In this document: positions 7,825-15,942 of the stretch, piece by piece
Position numbering within the stretch: position 1 is the stretch's first letter
Layout: every line of letters starts with the position of its first letter
IMG/VR virus record: IMGVR_UViG_3300044844_000303
Coordinates: 1-33,812 of that record
DNA from: a virus
Strand: one strand, 5' to 3'
Length of the DNA stretch: 33,812 nucleotides
Program-made: the position numbers and the translations under genes
The notes under the pieces: generated by a model
Seen by the model: only the letters and a program-made list of their open reading frames with translations
Told to the model about the DNA's origin: nothing
The model's database searches: none

Positions 7825-10800
7825 CGCGCGGCGTTTTTGATTCGGTTTTGTTTGTATTGGATGCGCGAAACAATTCCGTTGATTCCGCGTTCATCAATCG
7901 ACAACTCCAATCCGCGTTGGCTCCGGATGGCCTTTTCAATTTTTTCCAATTTACTTTCCATGTTTTTTGTATTTGGGGCCATCACACCTTCCGAAAAACC
8001 TTTGATTAACATTGGATTTCGTCCGGCGTGTATGGCCTCCAATATCGGACGGAATTTTTGTGTTTTCTCTTTTGTCACAACGAATTCGCCGCGGTGAACA
8101 ATACCGGCCGGCTCGTATTTTCCGCCGTCCCCGGTATATCCGCCCGTCGCAAATGACGCGGCGGCCTGGGCCTGTGCGCGGGCCTGTGCAAATCCGGCGG
8201 CCAATGCCACAACGGCGGCGGCAACCGTCAACGCGGTGGCAATACCATTTCCGGCGGCGGCGGCCTTTGCAATTGCCAACGCTGAATTGGCGGCGATTTC
8301 AATCAATGTCAATGCCTGTTGGGCTTCGACATACTTTTGACGTTGTTTGGTCAAATCGTCCAAACGTTTTTGTTCCAATTCCAACAATTCGGCGTTTCCC
8401 TGGTCCGCAATATCACGGGCGGCGTCAACACGTTTTTGTTGTTGTTCAATCAAAGCATCCGTTTGGGTAATTTGCGCCTCGATAAATTGATTGGCGGCGT
8501 TTTTTGTCGCGTCAATCAAATCATTCAACGCGTCTTCAATTTCCTTTTTTCGTTTTTCTTCATTTGCCAACGCGTTGTCGGTTTCGTCATCGTTTAATTT
8601 TTGACGCGCGTCCGAATATTTTTTGGACGTGTTGTAAATATCCAATTCCGCTTGGGCGTTGATTGCGGCGATTTCTTCGGCGGTCACACCTTCGGCCTTC
8701 ACGGCTGCATCACGTTTTGTTTGGATGGCCGCCAATTCCAATTGTTCCGCCTTTTTGTTACCTTCTCGAATGGCTTGCAAATTCGAATTCAATTGAACCC
8801 GGATGGCGTTTCGTTCATCACCTGTTTTGGCCTTTGACAATTGTTCAATCAATTTTGAACGTTGTGATTCCAATTCGCGGACGGCGTCCAATTCACGTTG
8901 TAATTTCAAATCCTGGTTGGCTTTGTCCTTTTGGGCAATGAAATTGTTTCGTTCGTTTTCGGCGTCAATGGTCAATTGGGTGATTGTCTTTTGCGCTTCG
9001 CCTTGAATCAACAAAAGTCCATTTTTGCGAATTTCTGCAAATTTCAAAGCATTGGCCGTGAATGTTCCGTCCGCCTTTGCTTGTTCTTCGCGTTGGTCCA
9101 TTTCCAGGTTGAAAAGTTCAACGGACTTTTGCGTTTCGGTTTCGACTCGGTCCAAACGTTCGCGAAATGTTTTCGGGTCGTCTGCCAACTCCGGTTGGAA
9201 TTTCAAATCCAATTTTTGCCGGGCCAATTCTTTCGCCAAATTATTCCGCAAATCGTTAATGGCTTTTTTCAAATCGTCGGCGGCTTTTTGTTGCGATTTG
9301 CTCAAATTTGTTTTCGTTTCGACAAATGGGTCAATCACAAATTCTTTATTGACGGCCGCGATTTGGTCCGAACTTTCTTGGTATTGATTCAAAAAGAAAT
9401 CGAACGTTGTGAACAATTGTTGTCCGTTTTCTTTGGCTTGGGCCAATTGTTCATCGGTGAATCCGAATTGAATTTTGTTGAATTCGTCAACGGCCTTTTG
9501 TTCCTCGTCCGTTATTTTGGCGAATGGGTTGTTGGCGATTAACGGGTCCAACGTAGCGCCCAAATTGGCGAAATTTTGCGCCGTTTGAATTGCGGCCTGG
9601 CTCGCTTGCAACGGTCCTTCGGCCAATTGATTTTGGACGGCTTGGTTGTTGGCCAACAAATCGTCAACGATTTTCTTTTGCGATGGAACCAAATCCGCGT
9701 AAATTCTTTGGGCGGTTTCGTTTCCGGCGGCCAATGATTTGGCCAAATCAACATAGGTGTTTGCCGCCAATTGTTGCGCTCTCGCTTGTTTGGCATACAA
9801 ATCCGTCAATACTTGTTGTTTGGCTTCGGTTTGCGCTTTGTTTTTGATTTGTTTAATCAAATTTTGGTAGGCCACATCCAATTGTTCAATGAATTCTTTT
9901 TCATTTTTGATATTGGTCAATGTGGTTCCATACTTTCCATTGATTTCATCAATTAATTTTTTCCGTTCTTCGGAACCGGCGTTGGTATTTTTCAGCGCTC
10001 CGAACAACGCGTTCAATTCTCCGGTTTCTTTTGCGATTTGTTCGTTGGCGATTGCGTTGACGTCTGCGACGGCCTTTTGTGCGGCGCTCAATTCTTCGGT
10101 GGCAACAACGGCGTCATCCGCCGCGAAAATGTAATCCGAAAACAACAACAACACGGCGGTCAATGCTCCAATGACCAATCCAACCGGATTGGCTTTGATG
10201 GCGGCGTTGAACGCTTGGGTTGCAATCGCGGCGCCCCTGGTTGCTACGGCGGACGCGGTTGTTGCACCCGTCAACAAATTGGTGGCGGCCGTTGTGGCCC
10301 CTGTCCAAAAAGCGCGTAGTTTTTGGGCGGCAACACTCAAATTTTCTTGAATCAACAATCGTTTGAATGAAATTTCATATCGCAATTGCGAAATCAACGC
10401 GGCGTTTTGTGATGCAATATAAATTCCAATTGAACCGGCCAACAAAATGAATGTCCGGCGGTTTTCTTCGATGACCGATGGAATGGCTTGCAATCCGGCA
10501 ATGACGGCAAACGCGGCGTCCGTTAATGTTTCAAACACGGGCAAAACACCTTCGCCAACGGTTCGTTGTAATTCTGCCCAATTTCCCTCCAGGGTCGACA
10601 ATCGTCCCGCCGTCGATTGGCTCAATTTGTCGGTCAATCCGAAAAATCGTCCGCCTTCGGATGTCAACGTTGTGAACGCCTTTTCTAAATTGTCAAAGGA
10701 AATTTTTCCCTCCGAACCCAATTTTTTCACCTGGCCGGCCGAAACGCCCAATTGGTCCGCGAACAACTGAATGACCGGAACGCCGGCTTCGGTCAATTGG

Positions 10801-11327
10801 TTGATGTCTTCGGCGAACAATGTCCCTTGTACACGGGCCTTTCCATAAATGACCGACAATTCGTTGAAATCCTTTCCGGTCGCGGATGCAACGTCACCAA
10901 TCCGGGACAAAGTAGTTTGCAAACCTTCGACGGGTTCGCCAAACGCCAAAAGTGATTTTGCGGCGTTGTTCACTTGTTCCGGGGTGAATGGTGTTTTGAT
11001 GCTGAATTGTTCCAACTCCGAAAACAAATCTTTGGCGGCGGTGGCCGAACCCAAAAACGTTTCCAACGAAATGTTCACGGCTTCATAATCCGCGACGGCT
11101 TTTATCGCTCCTTTTGCGAAATCAACGGACGCCCCGGCGATTGACAATCCGCCAAACGCGGCGGCGGCCCCGGCAATACTCGATTTCAATCCGCGCAATC
11201 CTGTTTCAGCCGCTTTTGTGTTGGTTTGAATGCTTTGAATTCCGGTGTTCAATTTTGCAAACTCACTTCGCAATTGAGCGGTGTCCGCTTGCAATTTGAA
11301 CAATATGTTGTTGACTTCGGTTGCCAT
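7821..11327 (-). CDS. Tail tape measure protein
   Basis: This protein sets tail length and helps DNA ejection. It is the longest gene in the genome at 1168 residues. The N-terminus is coiled-coil with a Gly/Ala-rich stretch, then the typical tape-measure N domain (FLGSATAAKDLFSELEQFS, followed by TPEQVNNAAKSLLAFG). Hydrophobic segments lie near residues 290-310 and 380-400. A long Lys/Glu/Gln-rich coiled coil fills 650-1010. The C-terminus has an Ala-rich hydrophobic helix followed by ATGGYTGDGGKYEPAG and IVHRGEFVV, a hallmark of tape-measure C-termini. At roughly 1.5 Å per residue, the usual ruler relation, the tail would be about 170 nm. The chaperone lies directly upstream, as in most siphophages. 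Confidence 0.95.
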   Translation of the reverse strand: MATEVNNILFKLQADTAQLRSEFAKLNTGIQSIQTNTKAAETGLRGLKSSIAGAAAAFGGLSIAGASVDFAKGAIKAVADYEAVNISLETFLGSATAAKDLFSELEQFSIKTPFTPEQVNNAAKSLLAFGEPVEGLQTTLSRIGDVASATGKDFNELSVIYGKARVQGTLFAEDINQLTEAGVPVIQLFADQLGVSAGQVKKLGSEGKISFDNLEKAFTTLTSEGGRFFGLTDKLSQSTAGRLSTLEGNWAELQRTVGEGVLPVFETLTDAAFAVIAGLQAIPSVIEENRRTFILLAGSIGIYIASQNAALISQLRYEISFKRLLIQENLSVAAQKLRAFWTGATTAATNLLTGATTASAVATRGAAIATQAFNAAIKANPVGLVIGALTAVLLLFSDYIFAADDAVVATEELSAAQKAVADVNAIANEQIAKETGELNALFGALKNTNAGSEERKKLIDEINGKYGTTLTNIKNEKEFIEQLDVAYQNLIKQIKNKAQTEAKQQVLTDLYAKQARAQQLAANTYVDLAKSLAAGNETAQRIYADLVPSQKKIVDDLLANNQAVQNQLAEGPLQASQAAIQTAQNFANLGATLDPLIANNPFAKITDEEQKAVDEFNKIQFGFTDEQLAQAKENGQQLFTTFDFFLNQYQESSDQIAAVNKEFVIDPFVETKTNLSKSQQKAADDLKKAINDLRNNLAKELARQKLDLKFQPELADDPKTFRERLDRVETETQKSVELFNLEMDQREEQAKADGTFTANALKFAEIRKNGLLLIQGEAQKTITQLTIDAENERNNFIAQKDKANQDLKLQRELDAVRELESQRSKLIEQLSKAKTGDERNAIRVQLNSNLQAIREGNKKAEQLELAAIQTKRDAAVKAEGVTAEEIAAINAQAELDIYNTSKKYSDARQKLNDDETDNALANEEKRKKEIEDALNDLIDATKNAANQFIEAQITQTDALIEQQQKRVDAARDIADQGNAELLELEQKRLDDLTKQRQKYVEAQQALTLIEIAANSALAIAKAAAAGNGIATALTVAAAVVALAAGFAQARAQAQAAASFATGGYTGDGGKYEPAGIVHRGEFVVTKEKTQKFRPILEAIHAGRNPMLIKGFSEGVMAPNTKNMESKLEKIEKAIRSQRGLELSIDERGINGIVSRIQYKQNRIKNAAR

Positions 11328-11332
11328 GTCTT

Positions 11333-11512
11333 TTATTTTTCGTTTTGTTCGTTTCGTTCGTCTTGAATCCGGAAAAACGTTGAAATTGTTTGATAATATT
11401 CATCAACGGACAATGATTCCATCGCCTTCATTTCGCTGACTTTGTTTTCGCAAATGATTTGGTTCGTGAAATTGATGTCGTCAATGTACTTCCCGATTTC
11501 AGCGATTGCAAA
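11333..11512 (-). CDS. Probable -1 frameshift extension of the tail-assembly chaperone (gpT-like)
   Basis: In the -1 frame relative to the upstream chaperone gene, an open stretch of at least 59 codons ends at TAA (11333-11335), 5 bases before the tape-measure ATG. It encodes a normal-looking acidic, mixed helical sequence (FAIAEIGKYIDDINFTNQII at its start, FFRIQDERNEQNEK at its end). The chaperone's own frame over the same bases gives only a Ser/Thr/Lys-rich tail. It lacks a suitable upstream ATG, so it is probably joined to the chaperone by frameshifting, as in lambda G/GT. The slip point is uncertain: the AAAATTTTG run at 11509-11517 and GGAAAAC just upstream are candidates, and neither is a canonical heptamer in the zero frame. 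Confidence 0.55.
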   Translation of the reverse strand, partial: FAIAEIGKYIDDINFTNQIICENKVSEMKAMESLSVDEYYQTISTFFRIQDERNEQNEK

Positions 11513-12075
11513 ATTTTGTAAAACCTTTCGTTTTCCTGGGCGCTGAGGTTCAAATAATCGCGGATATCGTTGGACGATAGTTCGGAAAATTTGATTGTGG
11601 ACATCAACGCCCGTTGGACAAAAAAATCGCGAACCAATGGATTGGCGTTCAACTTATCAATTCGGCGTTGTTTGAACACGTCATTGAATTCGGTTTCGTT
11701 TTCGCCATTCAGCACATAATAACACGCCGCCAATTCAATCAACGTTTGTTGTTCGCCAATGAATTCCAATCGCCATTCCATTTCGGCTAACAAATGAAAC
11801 ATTTCCACGATGTTTCCGCCATTGGCGGATTTCTTCATGGAATCAATCATTGTTTTCAATTGGTCTTTGGTCATGTTCATTTCCGCGAACCTGGTCGCCA
11901 CTTCGGCGGCGATGGCTCGTTTGGACGGCATGGTCAACGGGTTTGAATATTCAAACCAATCGTCGCCGTCGGAATCGGTGAATATTTTGTTCAATGGAAT
12001 GACCGAACCGGTGACGTGTTTGGATTCGGCCATCACCGGGTTTGGCTTGGGTTGTTGTCGTTTAAACCAATTCAT
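11428..12075 (-). CDS. Tail-assembly chaperone (gpG-like)
   Basis: Probable chaperone that keeps the tape measure soluble while the tail tube assembles. It is placed immediately upstream of the tape-measure gene. The product is 215 residues, mostly helical and acidic, with a conserved-looking core from residue 45 to 185. The last about 28 residues are Ser/Thr/Lys-rich and look like out-of-frame sequence, matching the idea that the functional C-terminus is reached by a -1 shift into 11333-11512. The ATG at 12073-12075 overlaps the stop of the 42-aa gene as ATGA. The open frame extends further upstream, but that part lies over the promoter, the 42-aa gene and the end of the terminase gene and is not credible. 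The family assignment is from position and architecture. Confidence 0.65.
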   Translation of the reverse strand: MNWFKRQQPKPNPVMAESKHVTGSVIPLNKIFTDSDGDDWFEYSNPLTMPSKRAIAAEVATRFAEMNMTKDQLKTMIDSMKKSANGGNIVEMFHLLAEMEWRLEFIGEQQTLIELAACYYVLNGENETEFNDVFKQRRIDKLNANPLVRDFFVQRALMSTIKFSELSSNDIRDYLNLSAQENERFYKILQSLKSGSTLTTSISRTKSFAKTKSAK

Positions 12076-12200
12076 CGTTTGGGTTTTGGGTTTGCCTTTT
12101 TGGCTTTGTTGATTGACGATTGACAAATGGCATACGCGGCGGATTCCGATTTCCCGGTCCGTATCACATCCGCAACACAACGTTCCAATTTTGGTGGCAT
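12072..12200 (-). CDS. 42-aa conserved small phage protein with two cysteines
   Basis: This short gene lies between TerL and the chaperone. The product begins MPPKLERCVADVIRTGKSES and continues AAYAICQSSINKAKK. A pattern of KLERCV, KSES(A/S)AYAIC and a basic tail recurs in small unannotated proteins of many tailed phages. The two cysteines are 17 residues apart. The stop overlaps the chaperone ATG (ATGA), so the pair is coupled. A Bacteroidota-type -7 box (12223-12230) lies 22 bases upstream of the ATG, suggesting it opens a transcript for the tail module. Its function is unknown; helix-turn-helix-like nucleic acid or DNA-packaging roles are only guesses. Confidence 0.7.
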   Translation of the reverse strand: MPPKLERCVADVIRTGKSESAAYAICQSSINKAKKANPKPKR

Positions 12201-12222
12201 GTCCTTTGATTTTTTGTTCGCT

Positions 12223-12230
12223 CAAAGGTA
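12223..12230 (-). promoter_or_regulatory. Candidate promoter before the tail module (TACCTTTG)
   Basis: The minus strand reads TACCTTTG, a match to TAnnTTTG, just after the end of the TerL gene and 22 bases before the 42-aa gene. A transcript from here would have a leader of about 15 bases. The -33 region is weak (no TTTG at 19-21 bases). Confidence 0.4.
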
Positions 12231-12238
12231 ACGAAAAA

Positions 12239-13507
12239 TCAATTGCGATATTTGACGAAATCATTGTGGAATGTCCACAAATAATATCGGAAACAATCCA
12301 ACAAGTGTGACAAATTTGAATCCTTTGTTTTTTCGATGTCCCCGTTGGATGTGGTTTCCACATTTTGCAAATCATGAATCAACCATTGACATCCGGCGTC
12401 AATTTGAATGTCCGGATGTTTTTCCAAAATGGAATTCAGCAAAACGCGCGAATTTTTGATTGACGGGTTAACGCTTGGGACTTTGAACGCGGATTTGGGC
12501 AATTGCAATTCGTCGCGAATGATTGTGTAGTAATTGACGGCGCCCCTGGTCATGGCCGAACGGTTGGCCCCGGACGCGTCACCGGTGACGATGAACAACC
12601 GGTCGCCGAATTCAACCCGGATGGATTCGCACAATCTGAAAATGTCCGAATTCTTCAATCTGAATTCCCGAATGATTCGGATTTTGTCGCCATACGATTG
12701 GCCGGCAATACATGTGATTGGGTCAACGTTGAAATCGAACGACAAAATGATTGGTTCGTTCGGATGGATGGCCACACCGGTTTTCACGGTCTTGAATTTA
12801 TTGAACGCGTAAGCGAACGGGCGTTCAACGTCGGAAACGTCCCAATCGCCATTGACGAAAACGGCGCGCGTCAATTCATCCAGGGAATCCATGGCGGCCA
12901 AATATTCGGGCGGCAATGATGGATTGTCCAACATCAAAGCCCGTTTGTAAAAATATCCATCCGGCAATTGGCCGTTCATGGCCGGTTCATGGAATGTGGT
13001 TTTGGTCCATGTCTGCGACGGGTTACATGTGGCCATGATAAGACGCGGCGGTTGATTTGGAATGATATGACGACCAACGCGCAATTTGCATTTTTCGAAT
13101 GTCTTTTTTTGTAGTTCTTGCGCTTCTTCTAACAGGAAAAAATTCGTTTCCAATCCATCGAACCGGGTCAAATTTTTATCCATGACAAAGTTTTCCGGGA
13201 AAAACTCCAGGGTCGAACCATTGGTGAACGTGACGATGTGGTCGGTTTGGTGATATGACCGGATGAATGGTTTGGGGCAAAGTTTGAAAAACGTTGGAAT
13301 GGTTGTCCGCTTCAATGTCGGCAATGATTCGCGAATGACATGTGATTTCGAATTCGGGAAAATCTTCGCCAACAATATCAATGTGGCCAATGAAACATAG
13401 GATTTTCCGCCGCCGGCGGCGCCTCCATAAAGCAAATATTCAAATTGGCCGGAAAAAACGGCCTCCATGAATTCCAATTGTTTTTGATGTGGTTCAAACA
13501 CTACCAT
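12239..13507 (-). CDS. terL: Terminase large subunit
   Basis: This is the DNA-packaging motor ATPase and headful/cos nuclease. With the start at 13507 it has 422 residues, normal for TerL. Walker A is GGAAGGGKS (28-36). Walker B is FLLEEAQEL with the catalytic Glu pair (127-128). The coupling motif is MATCNP (158-163). The C-terminal RNase H-like nuclease shows LSFDFNVDP (Asp258), VTGDASG (Asp310) and LLDCFRYYLW (Asp404), giving the three expected acidic residues. An ATG at 13525 in frame is an alternative start, but it would overlap the upstream gene by 32 bases instead of 14. TerS lies two genes upstream. Unusually, the portal does not follow; the tail block does. Confidence 0.97.
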   Translation of the reverse strand: MVVFEPHQKQLEFMEAVFSGQFEYLLYGGAAGGGKSYVSLATLILLAKIFPNSKSHVIRESLPTLKRTTIPTFFKLCPKPFIRSYHQTDHIVTFTNGSTLEFFPENFVMDKNLTRFDGLETNFFLLEEAQELQKKTFEKCKLRVGRHIIPNQPPRLIMATCNPSQTWTKTTFHEPAMNGQLPDGYFYKRALMLDNPSLPPEYLAAMDSLDELTRAVFVNGDWDVSDVERPFAYAFNKFKTVKTGVAIHPNEPIILSFDFNVDPITCIAGQSYGDKIRIIREFRLKNSDIFRLCESIRVEFGDRLFIVTGDASGANRSAMTRGAVNYYTIIRDELQLPKSAFKVPSVNPSIKNSRVLLNSILEKHPDIQIDAGCQWLIHDLQNVETTSNGDIEKTKDSNLSHLLDCFRYYLWTFHNDFVKYRN

Positions 13508-13748
13508 TGGCGACCATGAATTCATCAAACACGTCGATTGAACAATCCAAATGAAAATTTTGACCGGTTATCAATCGAACATAGGTTGTTCCGGGTTCAT
13601 CTTCATTCCAGGCATAAACGGTGTCAATGTCGAACCGGACCGGAACGGATTCCGTTGGCCTTTCAATTCCAATGGATTCATAATCAACGGCGTCATTGAT
13701 TTGGAAAAAACCATTGGCGAATACAAATCGCCCAACCAATCGCATCAT
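13494..13748 (-). CDS. Hypothetical protein between TerS and TerL
   Basis: Unrecognised. The 84-residue acidic product has a mixed beta pattern (MMRLVGRFVFANGFFQINDA at its start) without membrane segments or cysteine motifs. The ATG at 13748 forms an ATGA overlap with the upstream stop. The longer open frame begins only at a TTG. Its position suggests a packaging or late-expression role, but nothing in the sequence shows one. Confidence 0.65.
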   Translation of the reverse strand: MMRLVGRFVFANGFFQINDAVDYESIGIERPTESVPVRFDIDTVYAWNEDEPGTTYVRLITGQNFHLDCSIDVFDEFMVANGSV

Positions 13749-14029
13749 GACGGATTCATTTTTTGTGTTGTTTTCTGCCAACGTTCGATGGCGTTTGCGT
13801 TCCGTTCGAAATATCGGTCAATGATGGCCCATTCGTCGCGCGATTGAACGGATTGTTGGGTGAACCCTTCCGTCAATATTTGGTGATTGACTGAATGTAA
13901 TTTGTTCCTAACCCAACGATGCGCCGAACGGACGTCGCCCAAATCGTCAATGACGGATTGGATGACCATTTGGATTTCCGGTTCACTCAATTGAACAACG
14001 AATTGTTTTTGTGGTTGGTCTTTGTTCAT
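13745..14029 (-). CDS. Hypothetical protein following TerS
   Basis: Unrecognised. The 94-residue product is helical, with Gln/Asp/Arg-rich amphipathic stretches (EPEIQMVIQSVIDDLGDVRS) and no cysteine. Start and stop are coupled by ATGA overlaps to TerS upstream and the next gene downstream, so it is co-translated with the terminase genes. The composition would suit a small DNA- or protein-binding packaging accessory, but this is inference. Confidence 0.65.
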   Translation of the reverse strand: MNKDQPQKQFVVQLSEPEIQMVIQSVIDDLGDVRSAHRWVRNKLHSVNHQILTEGFTQQSVQSRDEWAIIDRYFERNANAIERWQKTTQKMNPS

Positions 14030-14586
14030 GTGAATTCAATGGTTTGGTTTCCGATTTTGAACACCTGTGGTTCACCGGTCATTTCAACTTGAATGTTTTC
14101 GTTCCAATTTGCCGGGTCGGCGTTCTTCAATGTGAAAATGACGGCGGTCGATGACGGCGCAATGTATCGTTTTTTGGTTTTCACCTGGCGTCCGGCCAAA
14201 TCACCCGTTTTGCCGTACAATTCAACCGTTTCCGTTTCTTCGACGTAAAATCCAACAACCAGGCGTTCCAACGCGTCAACCGCCTTTTCTCTCAATCGTT
14301 CTTTGCCGTTTTTGGAATGGTTTTGTTTGGCCGTTTTGTAACGGGCGGCAATTTGGGCATCCAGGTCAACCCAATTCCGAAATGTCCGGATTGCGATTCC
14401 ATGTTCACCACAACACGATTCCAACGTGACGTTGGCGGATTCATATGCCAAACATATTTGTTCGCACAATTCCCGTTTTTCGTCAATCGTCCTTTCGGCG
14501 GCGCTCGGTTTTCGGGGTGTTGGTTTTTTCTTTTTGTCTGCCATCGGTTTTTGGTACGATGGCGAACCACTTTTTGTTTTTTTCAT
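14026..14586 (-). CDS. terS: Terminase small subunit
   Basis: This protein recognises phage DNA and recruits TerL. It has 186 residues. A Lys/Pro-rich N-terminal tail is followed by an HTH at about 42-72 (LCEQICLAYESANVTLESCC, then GIAIRTFRNWVD). A helical oligomerisation region comes next. The C-terminus has a typical TerS signature (PSSTAVIFTLKNADPANWNE). The gene lies upstream of TerL, separated by two small coupled genes. A second in-frame ATG at 14541 (MADKKKK) could be the true start. Confidence is high for the family because HTH, the C-terminal signature and position agree. Confidence 0.9.
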   Translation of the reverse strand: MKKTKSGSPSYQKPMADKKKKPTPRKPSAAERTIDEKRELCEQICLAYESANVTLESCCGEHGIAIRTFRNWVDLDAQIAARYKTAKQNHSKNGKERLREKAVDALERLVVGFYVEETETVELYGKTGDLAGRQVKTKKRYIAPSSTAVIFTLKNADPANWNENIQVEMTGEPQVFKIGNQTIEFT

Positions 14587-14647
14587 GTCGCCAATTTTTC
14601 GGCCATTGGTTCGGCCCGGTGTTGTTGTTGGCGATGTGGTTTGTGGT

Positions 14648-14902
14648 TTATTCAGTTTGAATCACGGGTTCGGATTTGCCGGTGACATAATTGATGAACG
14701 CCCGGCGGTCCGGTTTCATCAAATGTGGCGATTTTTCCCAATGGTCGCAAAACTGAATCCAAATGGCGTTGAAACGTTTGGCCAAATACGATTCGGTTTC
14801 GGCCGTTTCGGTGTATTTGTGGAACGTGTTGACAACCGTCCAAAATTCATGATGGATTTTTGATTGTTCACGTCCGGCGGCGCGTCGAATTTGTCGATTC
14901 AT
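14648..14902 (-). CDS. Hypothetical small basic protein
   Basis: Unrecognised. The 84-residue product begins with a basic segment (MNRQIRRAAGREQSK) and continues as an aromatic-rich helical domain (Trp, Phe, Tyr, His). It is the last gene before TerS, with a 61-base gap in which I see no further gene. No membrane segment, cysteine motif or catalytic pattern is visible. It is kept because its frame, compactness and codon use match its neighbours. Confidence 0.6.
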   Translation of the reverse strand: MNRQIRRAAGREQSKIHHEFWTVVNTFHKYTETAETESYLAKRFNAIWIQFCDHWEKSPHLMKPDRRAFINYVTGKSEPVIQTE

Positions 14903-14912
14903 GTTTTCAAAT

Positions 14913-15098
14913 TTATGGCAAATCGTCGTTGAAATAATACATCATGTCAATCATTGCCATGGCTCCGGTCAACATTTCATTCAGACAATCAACGCGGACA
15001 ATGAACATGTCGATTCCGGTTGTTTCGTCATCGACCAATTGAGCGATGGCCTTTTGATGGATTTCAATGATGGATTGTTGGCGTTCGAATTTGGTCAT
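14913..15098 (-). CDS. Hypothetical small acidic helical protein
   Basis: Unrecognised. The 61-residue product is helical and acidic, with a Met/Ile-rich C-terminal half (NEMLTGAMAMIDMMYYFNDD). The ATG overlaps the upstream stop as ATGA and the next gene begins 11 bases after its stop. It belongs to the run of six small genes between the methyltransferase and TerS. No function can be read from it. Confidence 0.6.
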   Translation of the reverse strand: MTKFERQQSIIEIHQKAIAQLVDDETTGIDMFIVRVDCLNEMLTGAMAMIDMMYYFNDDLP

Positions 15099-15283
15099 TG
15101 GATGACGGATTTGATTTCATAATTGTAAAAATACGGAGACAACCATTGTGGTTTGTCAACCTTCAATTCAACGTATGAATGACCAATGGTTGGTCCATTC
15201 AACACGGTTGCCGGTCCACTTGCCGTCATAACACGGTCCCCGGACTTTAGTTTCCAAAATGTTTGGATGTCAATGTGTTCCAT
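15095..15283 (-). CDS. Hypothetical small beta-rich protein
   Basis: Unrecognised. With the ATG at 15283 the product has 62 residues and looks like a small beta-barrel (LKSGDRVMTASGPATVLNG, then a Trp/Tyr-rich end). Such short SH3-like folds are frequent in phage accessory genes. The frame extends to a TTG two codons upstream, which I did not use. It overlaps the upstream gene by 14 bases and the downstream gene by 4. Confidence 0.6.
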   Translation of the reverse strand: MEHIDIQTFWKLKSGDRVMTASGPATVLNGPTIGHSYVELKVDKPQWLSPYFYNYEIKSVIQ

Positions 15284-15671
15284 GTTCAAAAATGATTTGT
15301 TGGTTTTTGTTTTGCATCAAATGAACGTGATTTTCGGCCACTTCGCGAATGTGTCGGATGGCGGATTCCCTGGCCTTCAATGATTCAATCCATTCATTGA
15401 TTTCGTCGATTGTTTCGGCGGTGTAATATCCGCGCGATGTTGCAATCAAACCAGGAACCAAATTGTGAACGCGAATGAATTGAATCATTTTCCGAATCCG
15501 GGTGTCCTTCAATTTTACTCCGAACGCTTCATGTATTTTGGCAATCATGGTGTCGGCGGTGACGATGTGTTCAATTCCGCGTTTCATTTTGAACCGGTCA
15601 ACCATCATTGGAATCAACCGGTGTTCGGTTGGTGTCAAATCAATGGTGAATTCTTCGAAATTTTTTATCAT
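15270..15671 (-). CDS. Putative winged-helix DNA-binding phage protein
   Basis: The 133-residue product contains a helical N-terminal region and a segment that looks like a winged helix: KLKDTRIRKMIQFIRVHN followed by LVPGLIATSRGYYTAETIDE. The IATSRGYY turn followed by a long helix ending in SLKARESAIRHI is a pattern I recognise from small hypothetical proteins of many tailed phages, where it is often near replication or regulatory genes. DNA binding is inferred from the fold pattern only. An ACAGCAACAACATG leader precedes the start, similar to other A/C-rich leaders in this genome. Confidence 0.65.
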   Translation of the reverse strand: MIKNFEEFTIDLTPTEHRLIPMMVDRFKMKRGIEHIVTADTMIAKIHEAFGVKLKDTRIRKMIQFIRVHNLVPGLIATSRGYYTAETIDEINEWIESLKARESAIRHIREVAENHVHLMQNKNQQIIFEHGTH

Positions 15672-15693
15672 GTTGTTGCTGTGGTTTGTATTG

Positions 15694-15942
15694 TTAATTC
15701 ATTTTGATTTTACGGTCGATTTCCGCAATCATGGAATCGGTTTTTTTCAGACGTTCCCATTTGGCCGCGTTGAATCGTTTACGGATGGCGCTGACCATGG
15801 TCATGGATGCGCCGGCGGTTCCGGAAAACACCCAAATCATTTTAAGCAAATAAATAATGGTTGAAACGATTCCAATGGCAATAATTCCAACCAAAAACAT
15901 GGGCGCAACCCAAATGACGGCGATTTTTTCAATTGTTTTCAT
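15694..15942 (-). CDS. Small membrane protein
   Basis: Unrecognised. Of 82 residues, the first about 38 are strongly hydrophobic (IAVIWVAPMFLVGIIAIGIV followed by STIIYLLKMIWVF), enough for one long or two short membrane helices. The C-terminal half is basic and helical, probably cytoplasmic. It overlaps the upstream gene by 14 bases. Early phage membrane proteins of this size can act in superinfection exclusion or host takeover, but nothing here proves it. Confidence 0.65.
   Translation of the reverse strand: MKTIEKIAVIWVAPMFLVGIIAIGIVSTIIYLLKMIWVFSGTAGASMTMVSAIRKRFNAAKWERLKKTDSMIAEIDRKIKMN

Noticed and set aside
9539-9796. Minus-strand frame inside the tape-measure gene
   Set aside because: Trp/Arg/Pro-rich product typical of out-of-frame reading of coiled-coil sequence; the tape measure is certain there.
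12076-12375. Upstream extension of the tail chaperone frame to 12375
   Set aside because: It runs over the end of TerL, a promoter box and the 42-aa gene, and reads as low-quality sequence rich in Cys and His; the ATG at 12075 has an ATGA coupling.
14292-14570. Second minus-strand frame inside TerS
   Set aside because: Product is a basic, Arg/Asn/Lys-rich shadow with no coherent pattern; TerS is well supported.
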